DNA from: Oscillospiraceae bacterium
Lineage (GTDB): Bacteria > Bacillota > Clostridia > Oscillospirales > Ruminococcaceae
Length of the DNA: 46,153 nucleotides
NCBI GenBank assembly: GCA_022791315.1
Contig: JAAVYW010000004.1
Coordinates: forward strand, 1-46,153
Reading direction: 5' to 3'
The translations under genes and the position numbers were made by a program. Each line of letters begins with the position of its first letter. Position 1 is the stretch's first letter. The notes below the pieces were generated by a model. It had not been told where the DNA came from, did no database searches, and was given only the letters and a program-made list of their open reading frames with translations. Below, piece by piece: positions 1-7,949 of the stretch.

Positions 1-182
1 CAAAAAGTTTCCAAGCTCTAATTCCAAACACTAACGTCTTTCATTACTGTCTGTATTAGTACTTCTCAAATCATTTCCAGGGTTCTGTACTAATTCGTCG
101 TAATATTGTTCACTTTTCAAGGTCCTATCTGCTGCCTCCCTCGAGCTTTCTTACTGCTCTCGCTGACAGCTTCATTATATTA
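1..182 (-). ncRNA. rRNA operon 5' leader (rRNA gene itself off the left edge)
   Basis: Read on the minus strand, the segment downstream of a strong promoter has no ORF. It carries a CTTGAAAAGTGAACAA stretch at about 100-120, which resembles the boxA-like antitermination segment found before 16S or 23S genes in Firmicutes. The last bases before the window edge (AACTTTTTG on the minus strand) would run naturally into the 16S start. The rRNA itself is outside the window, so this is inferred from leader and promoter only. It could instead lead into another stable RNA. Confidence 0.6.
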
Positions 183-237
183 TCATATCTTATTCCCAAT
201 GTCAATGCTTTTTTCAAATTTTTTTAAAAAATTTTTC
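177..237 (-). promoter_or_regulatory. strong rRNA-type promoter with AT-rich UP-like tract
   Basis: On the minus strand there is a perfect -35 TTGACA (200-205), a 17-bp spacer and a -10 TAATAT (177-182). Immediately upstream, 206-237 is an A/T-tract region like an UP element. Nothing coding follows on this strand, which fits stable RNA transcription leftward out of the window. Confidence 0.7.
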
Positions 238-348
238 CAGCGCCGGAATTTCCCTGGGAAAGCAGCCGCGAAGCCGCATAAAATAAGGGAAAAGGGCCAC
301 CGGGCAAAAACCCCGCAGCCCTCCTACGCTGTCATTGGGGGGATTTCA

Positions 349-441
349 ATGGACGAACGGCTGGAAAATTTCCTGGAATTCTGTGCTGTCCTGGCACTCA
401 ACTTTTTTGTCATCAGCCTTATCCGGGCGTTGTGCCGCTGA
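349..441 (+). CDS. possible 30-aa small membrane protein
   Basis: A short reading frame starts at ATG 349, seven bases after a GGGGGGA stretch. It encodes an acidic N-terminus (MDERLENF) followed by about 19 mostly hydrophobic residues and a basic end (IRALCR), the layout of a single-pass small membrane protein. It is unknown to me and no clear promoter was found. The longer frame around it from 106 starts inside the rRNA promoter region and was not used. It may be a chance frame. The rest of 240-467 shows nothing recognisable. Confidence 0.25.
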   Translation: MDERLENFLEFCAVLALNFFVISLIRALCR

Positions 442-467
442 TACCCGCAATCCCTTTTCCCGCATCC

Positions 468-1373
468 CTACCGCAGCTTCACATTCAGCAGGCGAATCTC
501 CTCTTTCTTGGGCTTGGGTTTCCGAATCATCCACCACAGGCAAATCCCTGCGGTGACAATCCAGAAAAACCCGCCCAGGACCCCGGTAGAGGTGGGCCCC
601 AAAAAGGGATTCCCGCCGTCCAGGCTCAGATACCCTCCCATGGGCTCAAAGGCGGTGATGGCCCCTGAGGCCAGGGCAGCAGGCAGGGCACTCCTCACCC
701 GCACAGTGAGGTATCCCAAAAACACACCCACTACCAGGCAATAGAGCAGCTGCGCCAGCATCCCCCAGAAGGGGAAGCCGGGGTATCCCTCTCCATAACT
801 AAATCCCAGCATTGCCACCGGCATCCGGCAGAGCCCCCATCCCAGGGCGGCGAGGAGCACGGCCTTCCAGCTGTCCATGTGTTCCTGCAGTTTCGGCAGC
901 AGGTATCCTCTCCACCCCAGTTCCTCCCCCAGGGCCAGCAGGGCGTTGATGAGCGGGGCGATAAAGACATTGTTGATTGCCAGGCTATAGAACACCGCGT
1001 CAATATTTGTGACAGACATATCATATCCCTGTTCCACCATGATAGCGGTCATCTGGGAGAATTCCCCGTCAAAACGGGCGGGGAACACAATAAAATAGAG
1101 CACGGCCCCCAGGGTAATCACAACGCTGGGAAGGAACCAGGCGGCCAGATAGAAGAGGAAATTATCGGAAAAATTTGGCCCCAGGTAGAGGTCGCGCACC
1201 CCTTCCTTTGTGGCCAGCCGGGTCACAATCACGCTGACCGCCGGGAGAAACAGCGCCGCCATGGAGAGCATCTCCCATTCTGCGGGCATAATCCCCAGCC
1301 GCAGCAACAGCGCTGTCAGCCAGGTCAGCCCCAGAGACAGGGCCAGGTAAATTGTCAGCCGTTTTTTCATCAT
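468..1373 (-). CDS. CPBP-family intramembrane protease-like protein (motifs 2 and 3 altered)
   Basis: A 301-residue, very hydrophobic protein with about eight membrane segments. The CPBP (CAAX protease and bacteriocin-processing) family is recognised by motif 1 at residues 150-155 (EELGWR, fitting EExxxR) followed by GYLLPKL. Family members normally add a His in a GlWH-type motif 2 and another His in motif 3. Here those places read GWGLCRMP (Cys182-Arg183 instead of Trp-His) and PAALASGAI (Ser236 instead of His). The fold is therefore clear but catalytic competence is doubtful. The start is the first of two ATGs, about 10 bases after AAAGGAAG. It is last in a run of same-strand genes. The substrate is unknown. 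Confidence 0.85.
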   Translation of the reverse strand: MMKKRLTIYLALSLGLTWLTALLLRLGIMPAEWEMLSMAALFLPAVSVIVTRLATKEGVRDLYLGPNFSDNFLFYLAAWFLPSVVITLGAVLYFIVFPARFDGEFSQMTAIMVEQGYDMSVTNIDAVFYSLAINNVFIAPLINALLALGEELGWRGYLLPKLQEHMDSWKAVLLAALGWGLCRMPVAMLGFSYGEGYPGFPFWGMLAQLLYCLVVGVFLGYLTVRVRSALPAALASGAITAFEPMGGYLSLDGGNPFLGPTSTGVLGGFFWIVTAGICLWWMIRKPKPKKEEIRLLNVKLR

Positions 1374-1407
1374 CTATTTTTTCTTCCTTTCTGTTCCCGT
1401 TTGGTTC

Positions 1408-1443
1408 CGTCCCCTTGGGGGCCAGCACATGTTGGGCCTCCGG
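1408..1443 (-). repeat. intergenic hairpin repeat, copy A
   Basis: About 32 bases here (GTCCCCTTGGGGGCCAGCAC and the next dozen) match 13236-13268 at most positions. Both lie on the 5' side of a minus-strand membrane-protein gene, here 35 bases upstream of the CPBP start. The C4/G4 arms can fold; the longer GGGCCAAC-type stem of copy B is imperfect here. Confidence 0.5.
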
Positions 1444-1534
1444 CCCGCTCCGTCTTTTGGGCTGGGTGTCACGGCAAATGAAAAGTCCCGGGCTGGCTGC
1501 GCTGGGCTTTGCCGCGGGGGAAAGGCGCAAACCC

Positions 1535-2275
1535 CTATTCCCCCAGCAAATACCGGAACATCCTCTCCGGCTCCTCCAAGAACCGCCGGGTAATCTGATA
1601 ATGGCTCGTCTCCCGGTAATCCACAGCCCGAATCCCCTCCTCCCCCAGCAGCAGCACCTCCGCCTCCGGAAAGGCCATGAGGATGGGGGAGTGGGTGGCA
1701 ATCACCAGCTGGGAATCCCGCTTCACCAGCCGGTCCATTTCAGCCATCAGCGCCATCAGTCCGGTGGGGGAGAGGGCGGCCTCCGGCTCGTCCAAGAGAT
1801 AAAGCCCCTGCCCGCCGAACCGGTTTTGCACCAGCGCCAAAAAGCTCTCCCCGTGGGAGCGCTCATGGAGCGACACTCCGCCGTAGCTCTCAATCACCTG
1901 CGGGGAAAAGGAGGGGGCCTCATCCATCTCGTCAATGTTGGAGGCCACGTTGTAAAAGCTCTCGGCCCGCAGGAAAAACCCGTCCCTGGGATAGGCCCGC
2001 CGGGAAAGCACCACGTGCTCCCACAGCCCCGCATGGGTGTCCCGGGTGGAAAAACGGAAATTCCTGCTCCCGCCCTCGGGGTTAAACCCGCTGGCCACCG
2101 CAATTGCCTCCAGCAGGGTGGATTTCCCGCTCCCATTCTCCCCCACGAGGAAGGTCACGTCCCTGGAAAATTTCAGCGGCCTCTCCCCCAGTGCCTTCAC
2201 TGCCGGGAGCCTGTAATAATAGCCCTCCCCGCCCGTTGCCCCCCGCAGCCGCACGGTGTCGATATACCGTCCCAA
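1535..2275 (-). CDS. AAA/ABC-type ATPase (COG3910-like)
   Basis: A 246-residue soluble ATPase. It has Walker A GENGSGKST at residues 45-53, an ABC-like signature region around SHGES (140-144), Walker B LYLLDEPE at 158-165 and a switch histidine in IATHSPIL (His195). The arrangement matches the single-domain predicted ATPases related to SMC/ABC proteins (AAA_21 type), whose role is mostly unknown. The start codon is TTG, directly behind GGGGAAGG and 15 bases after the preceding small gene, so it is probably cotranscribed with it. No nuclease or other partner is fused to it. Substrate and process cannot be assigned. Confidence 0.85.
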   Translation of the reverse strand: MGRYIDTVRLRGATGGEGYYYRLPAVKALGERPLKFSRDVTFLVGENGSGKSTLLEAIAVASGFNPEGGSRNFRFSTRDTHAGLWEHVVLSRRAYPRDGFFLRAESFYNVASNIDEMDEAPSFSPQVIESYGGVSLHERSHGESFLALVQNRFGGQGLYLLDEPEAALSPTGLMALMAEMDRLVKRDSQLVIATHSPILMAFPEAEVLLLGEEGIRAVDYRETSHYQITRRFLEEPERMFRYLLGE

Positions 2276-2289
2276 GCCCTTCCCCCCGC

Positions 2290-2547
2290 TCAGTCGTCAA
2301 AGGCGTCGCAGCCGTCCCGGCAAAGGGGATAGGGCCCGCCGCATCCCCTGCACCCCACCGGTACATAGCCGCGGTACTCCTTCCCTGCCCCGCTTCCCGC
2401 CGGGGGTTCCTCCTCTTCCGGGGCCTCCCCCTTCTCTCGGGCAGTGTCCTCCTCGTCCTCCTCTTCGCTGCCCTTCGGCAGCATAAAGGCCGTTGCCAGC
2501 GCCGCAATCCCCAGCGCCGCGGCCAGAATCCATTTAAACTTCCCCAT
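2290..2547 (-). CDS. small membrane-anchored protein with acidic linker and Cys-rich tail
   Basis: 85 residues. It has one N-terminal membrane segment (ILAAALGIAALATAFML, about residues 7-23), then a highly acidic linker (EEEDEED, EEEEPP), then a short tail with four cysteines in CxxC...C...C spacing (GCRGCGG, LCRDGC) that could bind a metal or form disulfides. The ribosome site GGAGGTGA overlaps the stop codon of the upstream 127-residue gene, indicating translational coupling. I do not recognise the family. The position between that gene and the ATPase suggests they act together, which is inference. Confidence 0.6.
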   Translation of the reverse strand: MGKFKWILAAALGIAALATAFMLPKGSEEEDEEDTAREKGEAPEEEEPPAGSGAGKEYRGYVPVGCRGCGGPYPLCRDGCDAFDD

Positions 2548-2553
2548 TCCCTG

Positions 2554-2937
2554 TCACCTCCCAGGCCTTTCCTGCCCCTGGGCTGCGTCCAGCACTGCCG
2601 CCGCAATGCGCAGCACCGCCGAAGCCATCCCCAGGATACAGCTTAAATTAAAATAGTACCGCCCGTTTTTCCACGGGGGCATCGGGTCGCCCGCCCTGCG
2701 CACGCCCAGCTTCTCCGGCAGCAGCCTCCGCGGCGGGGCAGGTACGCCCTGCTTCCGGGCCCGCCGTTCCTGCCTGTGCTCTGCCCGCCTGTGCTTCCAG
2801 ATGCGCAGCATCAGCAGCTTCAATGCCCCCTTTTGCAAAAAGGCCAGCAGTGCCGCAGCCGCCCCTGCCCCCGCCATGAGGAGGGAGAGCAGCCCCCTCC
2901 CTACATTCCTCTTTTTTCTCTTCCTGCCCATTCTCAT
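2554..2937 (-). CDS. hypothetical basic membrane protein, 127 aa
   Basis: It begins with a basic cluster (RKRKKRN), then a hydrophobic segment at about residues 14-35, an Arg/Lys/Pro-rich middle and a second hydrophobic segment near residues 98-115 (LSCILGMASAVLRIAAAVL). The likely topology is both ends on the same side with a basic loop between. The family is not recognised. The start ATG follows GGAG by five bases. It sits 14 bases after the GPP34-domain gene and overlaps the ribosome site of the next small gene, so it appears to be part of one operon. Confidence 0.6.
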   Translation of the reverse strand: MRMGRKRKKRNVGRGLLSLLMAGAGAAAALLAFLQKGALKLLMLRIWKHRRAEHRQERRARKQGVPAPPRRLLPEKLGVRRAGDPMPPWKNGRYYFNLSCILGMASAVLRIAAAVLDAAQGQERPGR

Positions 2938-2951
2938 CCCGTCTCCATTCC

Positions 2952-3614
2952 CTAGTTGGCGCTCATCAGTAGTAGCATCGACACCATTGCCATGGTGTCG
3001 TCAAGATACCCTATTATCTCTGCCAGCTGCCGGTTCTGTGGGTTCTGCCGCAGCCCTTTGAGCCTCTCCCGCAGCCTGCCGCTCTCATAGCGGGAAAAAT
3101 ACTGCCCCAGATTCTTGGTCTCCTTTAAAATGTATACCAGTGCCCCGTCATGGGCCGAGAGTTCCCCTTCCCCTGCCACAACCGCCCGCAGCTGCGCCAC
3201 CAATGCGTCCTTGTAGCCCTTCTCGGGGAGATACAGGTCTTTCCCTCCAAAGAGGCCGCCCTTCCCCTTGACAGCGGCGCCCGCCGCCGCCAGCGATTCC
3301 CCAATCCCTGCCGCCAGCTCCTGGAACCGCTTCTCGCCACAGAGCATGTAATCCTCCATCAGCTTGTCCAGGGTGTGGGGCCTCTCCTCCAAATAGGCAT
3401 AGAGGGGGGCAAGATGCCCCAGCTCCCAGGGCAGCGCCTTCCCCACGGCAATTCTCTTTCGCTCCACCGTCACAACGTCTGCCAGCATCAGGTCCATCAT
3501 CCCCGCTGCCAAAAGCCCGGCCTTGGAGTCATCCTGCCGTAGGACGGGAAAATACCCGTTCTCATTCACTGCCAAAACGCAGTACTCCTGCGCAATTGAT
3601 TTTCTGTCCAACAT
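2952..3614 (-). CDS. GPP34 (Golgi phosphoprotein 3-like) domain protein
   Basis: 220 residues, all alpha-helical in appearance. The N-terminal part (VLAVNENGYFPVL... AAGMMDLMLADVVTVE) and the helix around ERPHTLDKLMEDYML match the GPP34/GOLPH3 pattern of a regulated hydrophobic helix bundle. Eukaryotic GPP34 proteins bind phosphoinositides and sort Golgi enzymes; bacterial members occur mainly in actinobacteria and have no settled role. I chose ATG 3614 behind GAAGGGG, because an earlier ATG would overlap the end of the amylase gene. It is the first of four closely spaced genes (GPP34, 127 aa, 85 aa, ATPase). The family call is by pattern only. Confidence 0.65.
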   Translation of the reverse strand: MLDRKSIAQEYCVLAVNENGYFPVLRQDDSKAGLLAAGMMDLMLADVVTVERKRIAVGKALPWELGHLAPLYAYLEERPHTLDKLMEDYMLCGEKRFQELAAGIGESLAAAGAAVKGKGGLFGGKDLYLPEKGYKDALVAQLRAVVAGEGELSAHDGALVYILKETKNLGQYFSRYESGRLRERLKGLRQNPQNRQLAEIIGYLDDTMAMVSMLLLMSAN

Positions 3615-3655
3615 ACTACGCCCCTTCCCGCGGTTTTGCCTTGCAGCCCCGCTGC

Positions 3656-5581
3656 CTATTCCTCCCACTTTGCCACCCGGCTGTGGTCTCTCCCCTTCTC
3701 CCTGGCCGCTGCGGGATAGACGCCTAGGAAAACCCCCTTGGCCGGCAGGCAGATGCAGTCGGTAGAAATCATTCCCAGCACCAGCCGCATGGCCGAGAGG
3801 TCGCTGTGGGTCTCCACCCAGCGCTCCTGGTCGTCCCGGTTCACGCCCACCACCAGGATATCCCCGTTTTTCTCCCTGGTAAAGACCAGAGATTGGCTGT
3901 CGGCATAGTAGGGGTGGAATTCCCCGTCCGCCAGTAGGGGCAGGGAGCGGCGCAGCTGGGCCAGGGTCTTTACAAAGGCCAGCAAATCCCCGTCAATGTG
4001 TTCCCAGTCAAAGTATTTCCGGGCAAAGGGGTCCCGGTATCCGTACATCCCAATTTCATCCCCGTAATAGATGCAGGGCAGCCCCGGCAGGAAAAACTGT
4101 AGGGTCATGGCGATTTTCAGCAGCGCCACCCCGCCCGCATATTGGCCCGGCTCCATCCGGTAATCCGCCTGGGCCTCCCTGGAAATCAGATGGGGCTCCG
4201 GCGCAGCCAGCAGGGTCAGGGCCCGCTCCGTGTCATGGGTGGAGAGGGAGTTCATCAGCAAATTCACCGTGTGCCTGGGGTAGTGCTCCAAAATTTGCAG
4301 CACCCGCCGGAAAAAGGTGTCCCCATCCCCTCCTCTGACAAAGTCAATCACGGCATTTTTAAAGGGGTAGTTCATCACCGAATCCAGCTGCCCCCCCTGG
4401 AGATACCGCCGCCGCTTCCCATAGCTAATCTTGTTGCTGGCGTCCTCCCACACTTCCCCAATGACAATGCTGTCGGCCCTGGTGGCCCGCACCGCCCTGT
4501 GCACCCGGTCTAAGAACACATCGGGCAGCTCGTCCGCCACGTCCAGCCGGTAGCCGTAGGCCCCCCGCTCCATCCAGTAGCGCAGCACGCCCCCTTTCCC
4601 CTCCTCGTCCCCGGTGATGAAGGCCAGATAGTCCTCATTCTCCTCCTTCACCTCCGGCAGGGTGTCGATACCCCACCAGCTGGAGTACTTATCCGGGTAT
4701 TCCTCAAACTTAAACCAGGAACAATAGGGGCTAAACGGGCTGCGGTAGGCTCCCACATGCTCCCCGTACCGCCCCTCCCGGTTAAAGTACACGCTGTCGC
4801 TTCCCGTGTGGCTGAACACCCCGTCCAGGATAACCCGTATCCCCATCCCCGCCGCCGCCCGGCACAGGTCGGTAAATTCCTCTTCCGTCCCCAAAAGCGG
4901 GTCAACCTTATAATAGTCCGCCGTGTTATAGCGGTGGTTGGAGTGGGCTTCAAACACCGGGTTTAAGTACAGGCAGGTCACACCCAAGTCCTTTAAGTAG
5001 GGCAGCTTTTCCTGAATCCCGGCAAAATCCCCCTGGAAATAGTCCCGGTTCTCCACGACACCCTGTTCGTTGGGCTTGTAATAGGGCACCCCATCCCGGT
5101 CCTCCCGCAGGATACGGTCCCCCGGCACCCCTTCCTTCGGCTGCCCGGAGAAATAAAACCGGTCGGGAAAAATCTGATAGAGAATCCCCCCCAGCAGCGG
5201 TGAGGGCACCAGCGGCGCAGGCTCATAGACCGTCAGCTGCCATAAATCCCGTTCCTCAGGCCAATCCTTGCCCCGCCCCCCCTGCACCAGGAACACCGGA
5301 TTCCCCCCCACATGGGTATAGATGGCAAAGCCGTAGAAGAAGAGCCCGGCCCTATTGGCAGTGAGCTCCCCCCGGTACTCGTCGCAGTCCTCCATCCTCC
5401 CCTGCCACTCCATGGGCGGCCCGAACTCCACCTGGGCCAGGTCTTCCGTAAAGAGCGCCGGCCGCACCAGCACCCCCCCGTATTGCCGGGGCACATACAC
5501 CCGCAGCGACACCAGCTTTCCCCGGCTCACTGCGCCAAAGGGCATCTTATAGGCTGTCGAGGTGCTGTCAAAACAAATCAT
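3656..5581 (-). CDS. glycoside hydrolase family 13 alpha-amylase/neopullulanase
   Basis: 641 residues, with no signal peptide, so probably intracellular. The N-terminal ~125 residues look like the beta-rich domain of cyclomaltodextrinase/neopullulanase-type enzymes. The (beta/alpha)8 barrel follows from DRFYFSG. Family motifs are present: DGVFSH (253-258), GYRLD with nucleophile Asp347, IGEVWED with acid/base Glu376, and STHD with Asp450. A beta domain ends the protein. It should hydrolyse alpha-1,4 glucans or maltodextrins entering from outside or released from glycogen. The ribosome site GGGAGGA is nine bases from ATG. It follows the ATP-grasp gene by 24 bases and is probably in the same transcript. 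Confidence 0.93.
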   Translation of the reverse strand: MICFDSTSTAYKMPFGAVSRGKLVSLRVYVPRQYGGVLVRPALFTEDLAQVEFGPPMEWQGRMEDCDEYRGELTANRAGLFFYGFAIYTHVGGNPVFLVQGGRGKDWPEERDLWQLTVYEPAPLVPSPLLGGILYQIFPDRFYFSGQPKEGVPGDRILREDRDGVPYYKPNEQGVVENRDYFQGDFAGIQEKLPYLKDLGVTCLYLNPVFEAHSNHRYNTADYYKVDPLLGTEEEFTDLCRAAAGMGIRVILDGVFSHTGSDSVYFNREGRYGEHVGAYRSPFSPYCSWFKFEEYPDKYSSWWGIDTLPEVKEENEDYLAFITGDEEGKGGVLRYWMERGAYGYRLDVADELPDVFLDRVHRAVRATRADSIVIGEVWEDASNKISYGKRRRYLQGGQLDSVMNYPFKNAVIDFVRGGDGDTFFRRVLQILEHYPRHTVNLLMNSLSTHDTERALTLLAAPEPHLISREAQADYRMEPGQYAGGVALLKIAMTLQFFLPGLPCIYYGDEIGMYGYRDPFARKYFDWEHIDGDLLAFVKTLAQLRRSLPLLADGEFHPYYADSQSLVFTREKNGDILVVGVNRDDQERWVETHSDLSAMRLVLGMISTDCICLPAKGVFLGVYPAAAREKGRDHSRVAKWEE

Positions 5582-5605
5582 AAGAAACTGTCCTCCCTCT
5601 CCCTG

Positions 5606-6613
5606 TCACCGGTTGATATATTTCCGGAACTGCGGCCACAACCCAATCCCGTCCTCCAGATGGGCGGGCTCCTGGATAATGAGATGCCCGGGATACTCGT
5701 TGCCCTCAATCAGGTCAATCCCCTGGGCTGTGACAGCTACATCCCATCCCACATAGCGCACCTGGGGCACCACCTTGGCCGCCTCGCACACTGCCGCCCG
5801 CACCTGGGCATAGTTGGGGATTGCCCGCCCTATCAGCTCCACCCCGGTAATCGGATGCTTGTAAAACACCTGGTTCTGGTAATTTGTCCCCGGCTTCACA
5901 ATGACCCCTGTGTCCGGGTCCAGCTTGGCGCACATCCCCCCTGTGGCCATGTTGTCCAAAAAAGACCCCTCCGACCCAATCCGCACGCCGGCAAAGACCA
6001 CGTCCGCCTCCCCGTCCTCTTTCAAAATCGTCACCATCCGCACAGTATTCACTGATTCCGGGTGTATCTCCCCCATCAGCGGATGTTGCACTATCAACTC
6101 CTCCACCAGGCAAAGCCCCCTGCTCTTCAGGTGGTCATACATGTCGTCCACAGAAGGGTAATCCGCCTTTTTCACCTTTGATACCCCTTCCCCGCACATC
6201 CCGTCCACCGGCTTGGCCGCCACTGCCTCCTTGTCCGCCAAAAAATCGGCAAAGGCCTGCTTGTCCACTTCGTTCAGGCACACCCATCCCCGCTTGACAA
6301 AGGGGGCGAAGGTGCGGTTAAACTCCACCTTGTTGATAAAATGATGGTAATACTCCTTGTCGTTGAGCCCCAGCACCAGGTCATTCTGCCGCCCCCTGGT
6401 GATATAGGTATCCCGCTTGGCGGCGGGCAGCTTATAGTACTCAAACATCAGGTATTCCGTATACCCGGCCTCGTATTTCATCCCGCAATAAATCATATCC
6501 GCCATCAACGCCAGCCGGTTTTTCCCGGATTTCTCCTTGGCAACCCCCAGCTTTTTCCACATATTCGCGTAATTCAAATCAAAAACCCGTTTTACCAAAT
6601 ACGTCAAATTCAT
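5606..6613 (-). CDS. sugar-transfer-associated ATP-grasp domain protein
   Basis: 335 residues. The C-terminal two thirds look like an ATP-grasp ligase of the type annotated as sugar-transfer-associated or alpha-L-glutamate-ligase-related: AAKPVDGMCGEGV (phosphate-binding loop), CLVEELIVQHP, VNTVRMVTI, and a closing YVGWDVAVT with IEGNEYPG supplying metal-binding acidic residues. The family links an amino or carboxylic group to an acyl phosphate, often in capsule or exopolysaccharide clusters. No such cluster is here; its neighbour is an amylase. It is first gene after a good promoter (6652-6680). The substrate is unknown. Confidence 0.8.
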   Translation of the reverse strand: MNLTYLVKRVFDLNYANMWKKLGVAKEKSGKNRLALMADMIYCGMKYEAGYTEYLMFEYYKLPAAKRDTYITRGRQNDLVLGLNDKEYYHHFINKVEFNRTFAPFVKRGWVCLNEVDKQAFADFLADKEAVAAKPVDGMCGEGVSKVKKADYPSVDDMYDHLKSRGLCLVEELIVQHPLMGEIHPESVNTVRMVTILKEDGEADVVFAGVRIGSEGSFLDNMATGGMCAKLDPDTGVIVKPGTNYQNQVFYKHPITGVELIGRAIPNYAQVRAAVCEAAKVVPQVRYVGWDVAVTAQGIDLIEGNEYPGHLIIQEPAHLEDGIGLWPQFRKYINR

Positions 6614-6651
6614 GCCAGCCCCTGCTTTCTCCCTACAATTTCTCTTGTTCT

Positions 6652-6680
6652 AGTATACTCCTTTTCTCTCCCCTTCGCAA
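6652..6680 (-). promoter_or_regulatory. promoter of the ATP-grasp/amylase/GPP34 gene run
   Basis: Minus strand -35 TTGCGA (6675-6680), 17-bp spacer, -10 TATACT (6652-6657). Transcription would start about 35 bases before the ATP-grasp ATG at 6613. No other promoter was seen down to the CPBP gene. Confidence 0.6.
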
Positions 6681-6716
6681 TCATTTTTCCCATTTTACCG
6701 CTTCAGCTCAGTCAGG

Positions 6717-6955
6717 CCCATCACAGCGGAACGTCACTAAAGTTTCCGTCCACCCTTTGAAAAGGGTGGTAGTTTCCAAAGGCAACGCCTTTGGTCGCTC
6801 ATCGCAATGAGCGAAATACCCTTCTCCCGGGCGGCGTCTCATATCAAAGCCAAAGTAACCTCCCAGCCAACACGCCGCCCTCCACCCAGCCCCCCACTAT
6901 CACCATCCCCCAAGCTCCCTCGCCGCCTTTGCCGCCAGGCAAACAGGCCTCCCCC
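6717..6955 (+). repeat. mosaic intergenic repeat, copy 1
   Basis: About 240 bases without a gene. In order it has the lead block ACTAAAGTTTCC; hairpin CCACCCTT/AAGGGTGG (6750-6769); hairpin CCAAAGGC-AAC-GCCTTTGG (6776-6794); hairpin CGCTCAT-CGCA-ATGAGCG (6796-6813); a GGGCGGCG...CGCCGCCC long-range pair; and the tail GCCGCCAGGCAAACAGG. The same order recurs at 23618, 29532 and, degraded, at 38411, all in this orientation. The tail ends at the stop codon of the M14 gene. Confidence 0.85.
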
Positions 6956-7911
6956 TATAAAATCACCCCCAGCATCAGCATTTCCCGCACCCGGTGATAA
7001 ATATCCGGCAAATCCGTCAGCGGCAGGGGGTTCCTGCCCTTCCCCAGCTCCACAGTAAAGCCGGGCCGGTGGAATTCCTGGATAAACCAGTCCTTCATCC
7101 CCCCGTGGGAGGCCAGCCCCTCCTGCTCCACCAGCCGGTATCCGCTGGAGGCGGCCAGGATTTCCGCCATCAGCTGCGCCTTTTTCGGGGTGTGGGCCCC
7201 ATATTGATAGAAAATCTCCTCCCCCTGGCTGTGGAAGGCCACCGCCTTGTTGGGCCGCAGGGCGCGGCACAGGCTCACCACGGCCCGGGTCTCGGGCTCG
7301 CTGTGGGGTTTTTCCCCGCCATACTGCCGGGGCGCCGGCCCGTCAATGCCCTGCTCCCGTTCCATCTGCCGCAGCAGGGCAAAGCCCGCGTCGTAGTTGT
7401 GGTTTAAATCCACCCCCGCAATGTTGGCCTGCCAGTTCCCCAGCGCCCCCCTGCTGATAGCCTCCACCTGGGTGGCATAGTCCCCCGCCCGGGCCATCCC
7501 GCCCAGCACCAGGTCAATGCCGTCCAGGTTCACGGCGGGCACCAGGAAGAGCCCCCGGCTTTCCAATGCCTTTGCCACATCAATGCCGCAGAACTCCCGC
7601 TTCCCGCCCCCTAGGATTTCCCGGGCAAAGCAAAAGAGTGCCAGGGTGGTAATCCACTCCTGGGCGTGAAATCCCCCCAGGTACAGGGTGGGCTCCTCGG
7701 GATTGCCCAGCCGCAGGGCCAAGATGGGCTTCCCCAACCTAGTCTCCCCAATGGAGAGCAATGCCTCCTCCCCCGCCAGCCCCGAAGCGGCCGCCAGCTT
7801 TGCCAGCCCCTTCATCTGCCGCAGGTATTCCCCGTATTCCGGCGGCCGCAGCACCTCCGCCCCGCCGGAGAGATTCATCACCAGCCCGGCCTTTTTCCCA
7901 TGCACCATCAT
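6955..7911 (-). CDS. M14-family zinc carboxypeptidase
   Basis: 318 residues from the start chosen here. Zinc ligands are seen in GGFHAQEW (His82, Glu85) and VAFHSQGEE (a later His). VDLNHNYDAG supplies the substrate-carboxylate Asn/Arg region, and FTVELGKG carries the catalytic Glu. The family removes C-terminal residues from peptides, or cleaves gamma-D-Glu-diaminopimelate bonds in cell-wall peptides, which is my preferred role in a Firmicute. There is no signal peptide, suggesting recycled muropeptides in the cytoplasm. An upstream ATG at 7941 would lie only a few bases after the -10 box at 7950-7955; ATG 7911 has AAAGGGG about ten bases before it and is preferred. It is divergent from the Nudix gene. 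Confidence 0.88.
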   Translation of the reverse strand: MMVHGKKAGLVMNLSGGAEVLRPPEYGEYLRQMKGLAKLAAASGLAGEEALLSIGETRLGKPILALRLGNPEEPTLYLGGFHAQEWITTLALFCFAREILGGGKREFCGIDVAKALESRGLFLVPAVNLDGIDLVLGGMARAGDYATQVEAISRGALGNWQANIAGVDLNHNYDAGFALLRQMEREQGIDGPAPRQYGGEKPHSEPETRAVVSLCRALRPNKAVAFHSQGEEIFYQYGAHTPKKAQLMAEILAASSGYRLVEQEGLASHGGMKDWFIQEFHRPGFTVELGKGRNPLPLTDLPDIYHRVREMLMLGVIL

Positions 7912-7949
7912 CAGCTGTCCGCCCCTTTCCCTCAGTTCCATTTGCTATT

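Noticed and set aside
1352..2332. Long plus-strand reading frame opposite the AAA ATPase
   Set aside because: Pro/His/Gln-rich product with no domain. It arises from the GC-biased third positions of the real minus-strand gene.
1535..3614. ATPase plus small proteins considered as an anti-phage defence system
   Set aside because: No nuclease, reverse transcriptase or other effector domain, and the setting is a housekeeping-like gene run.
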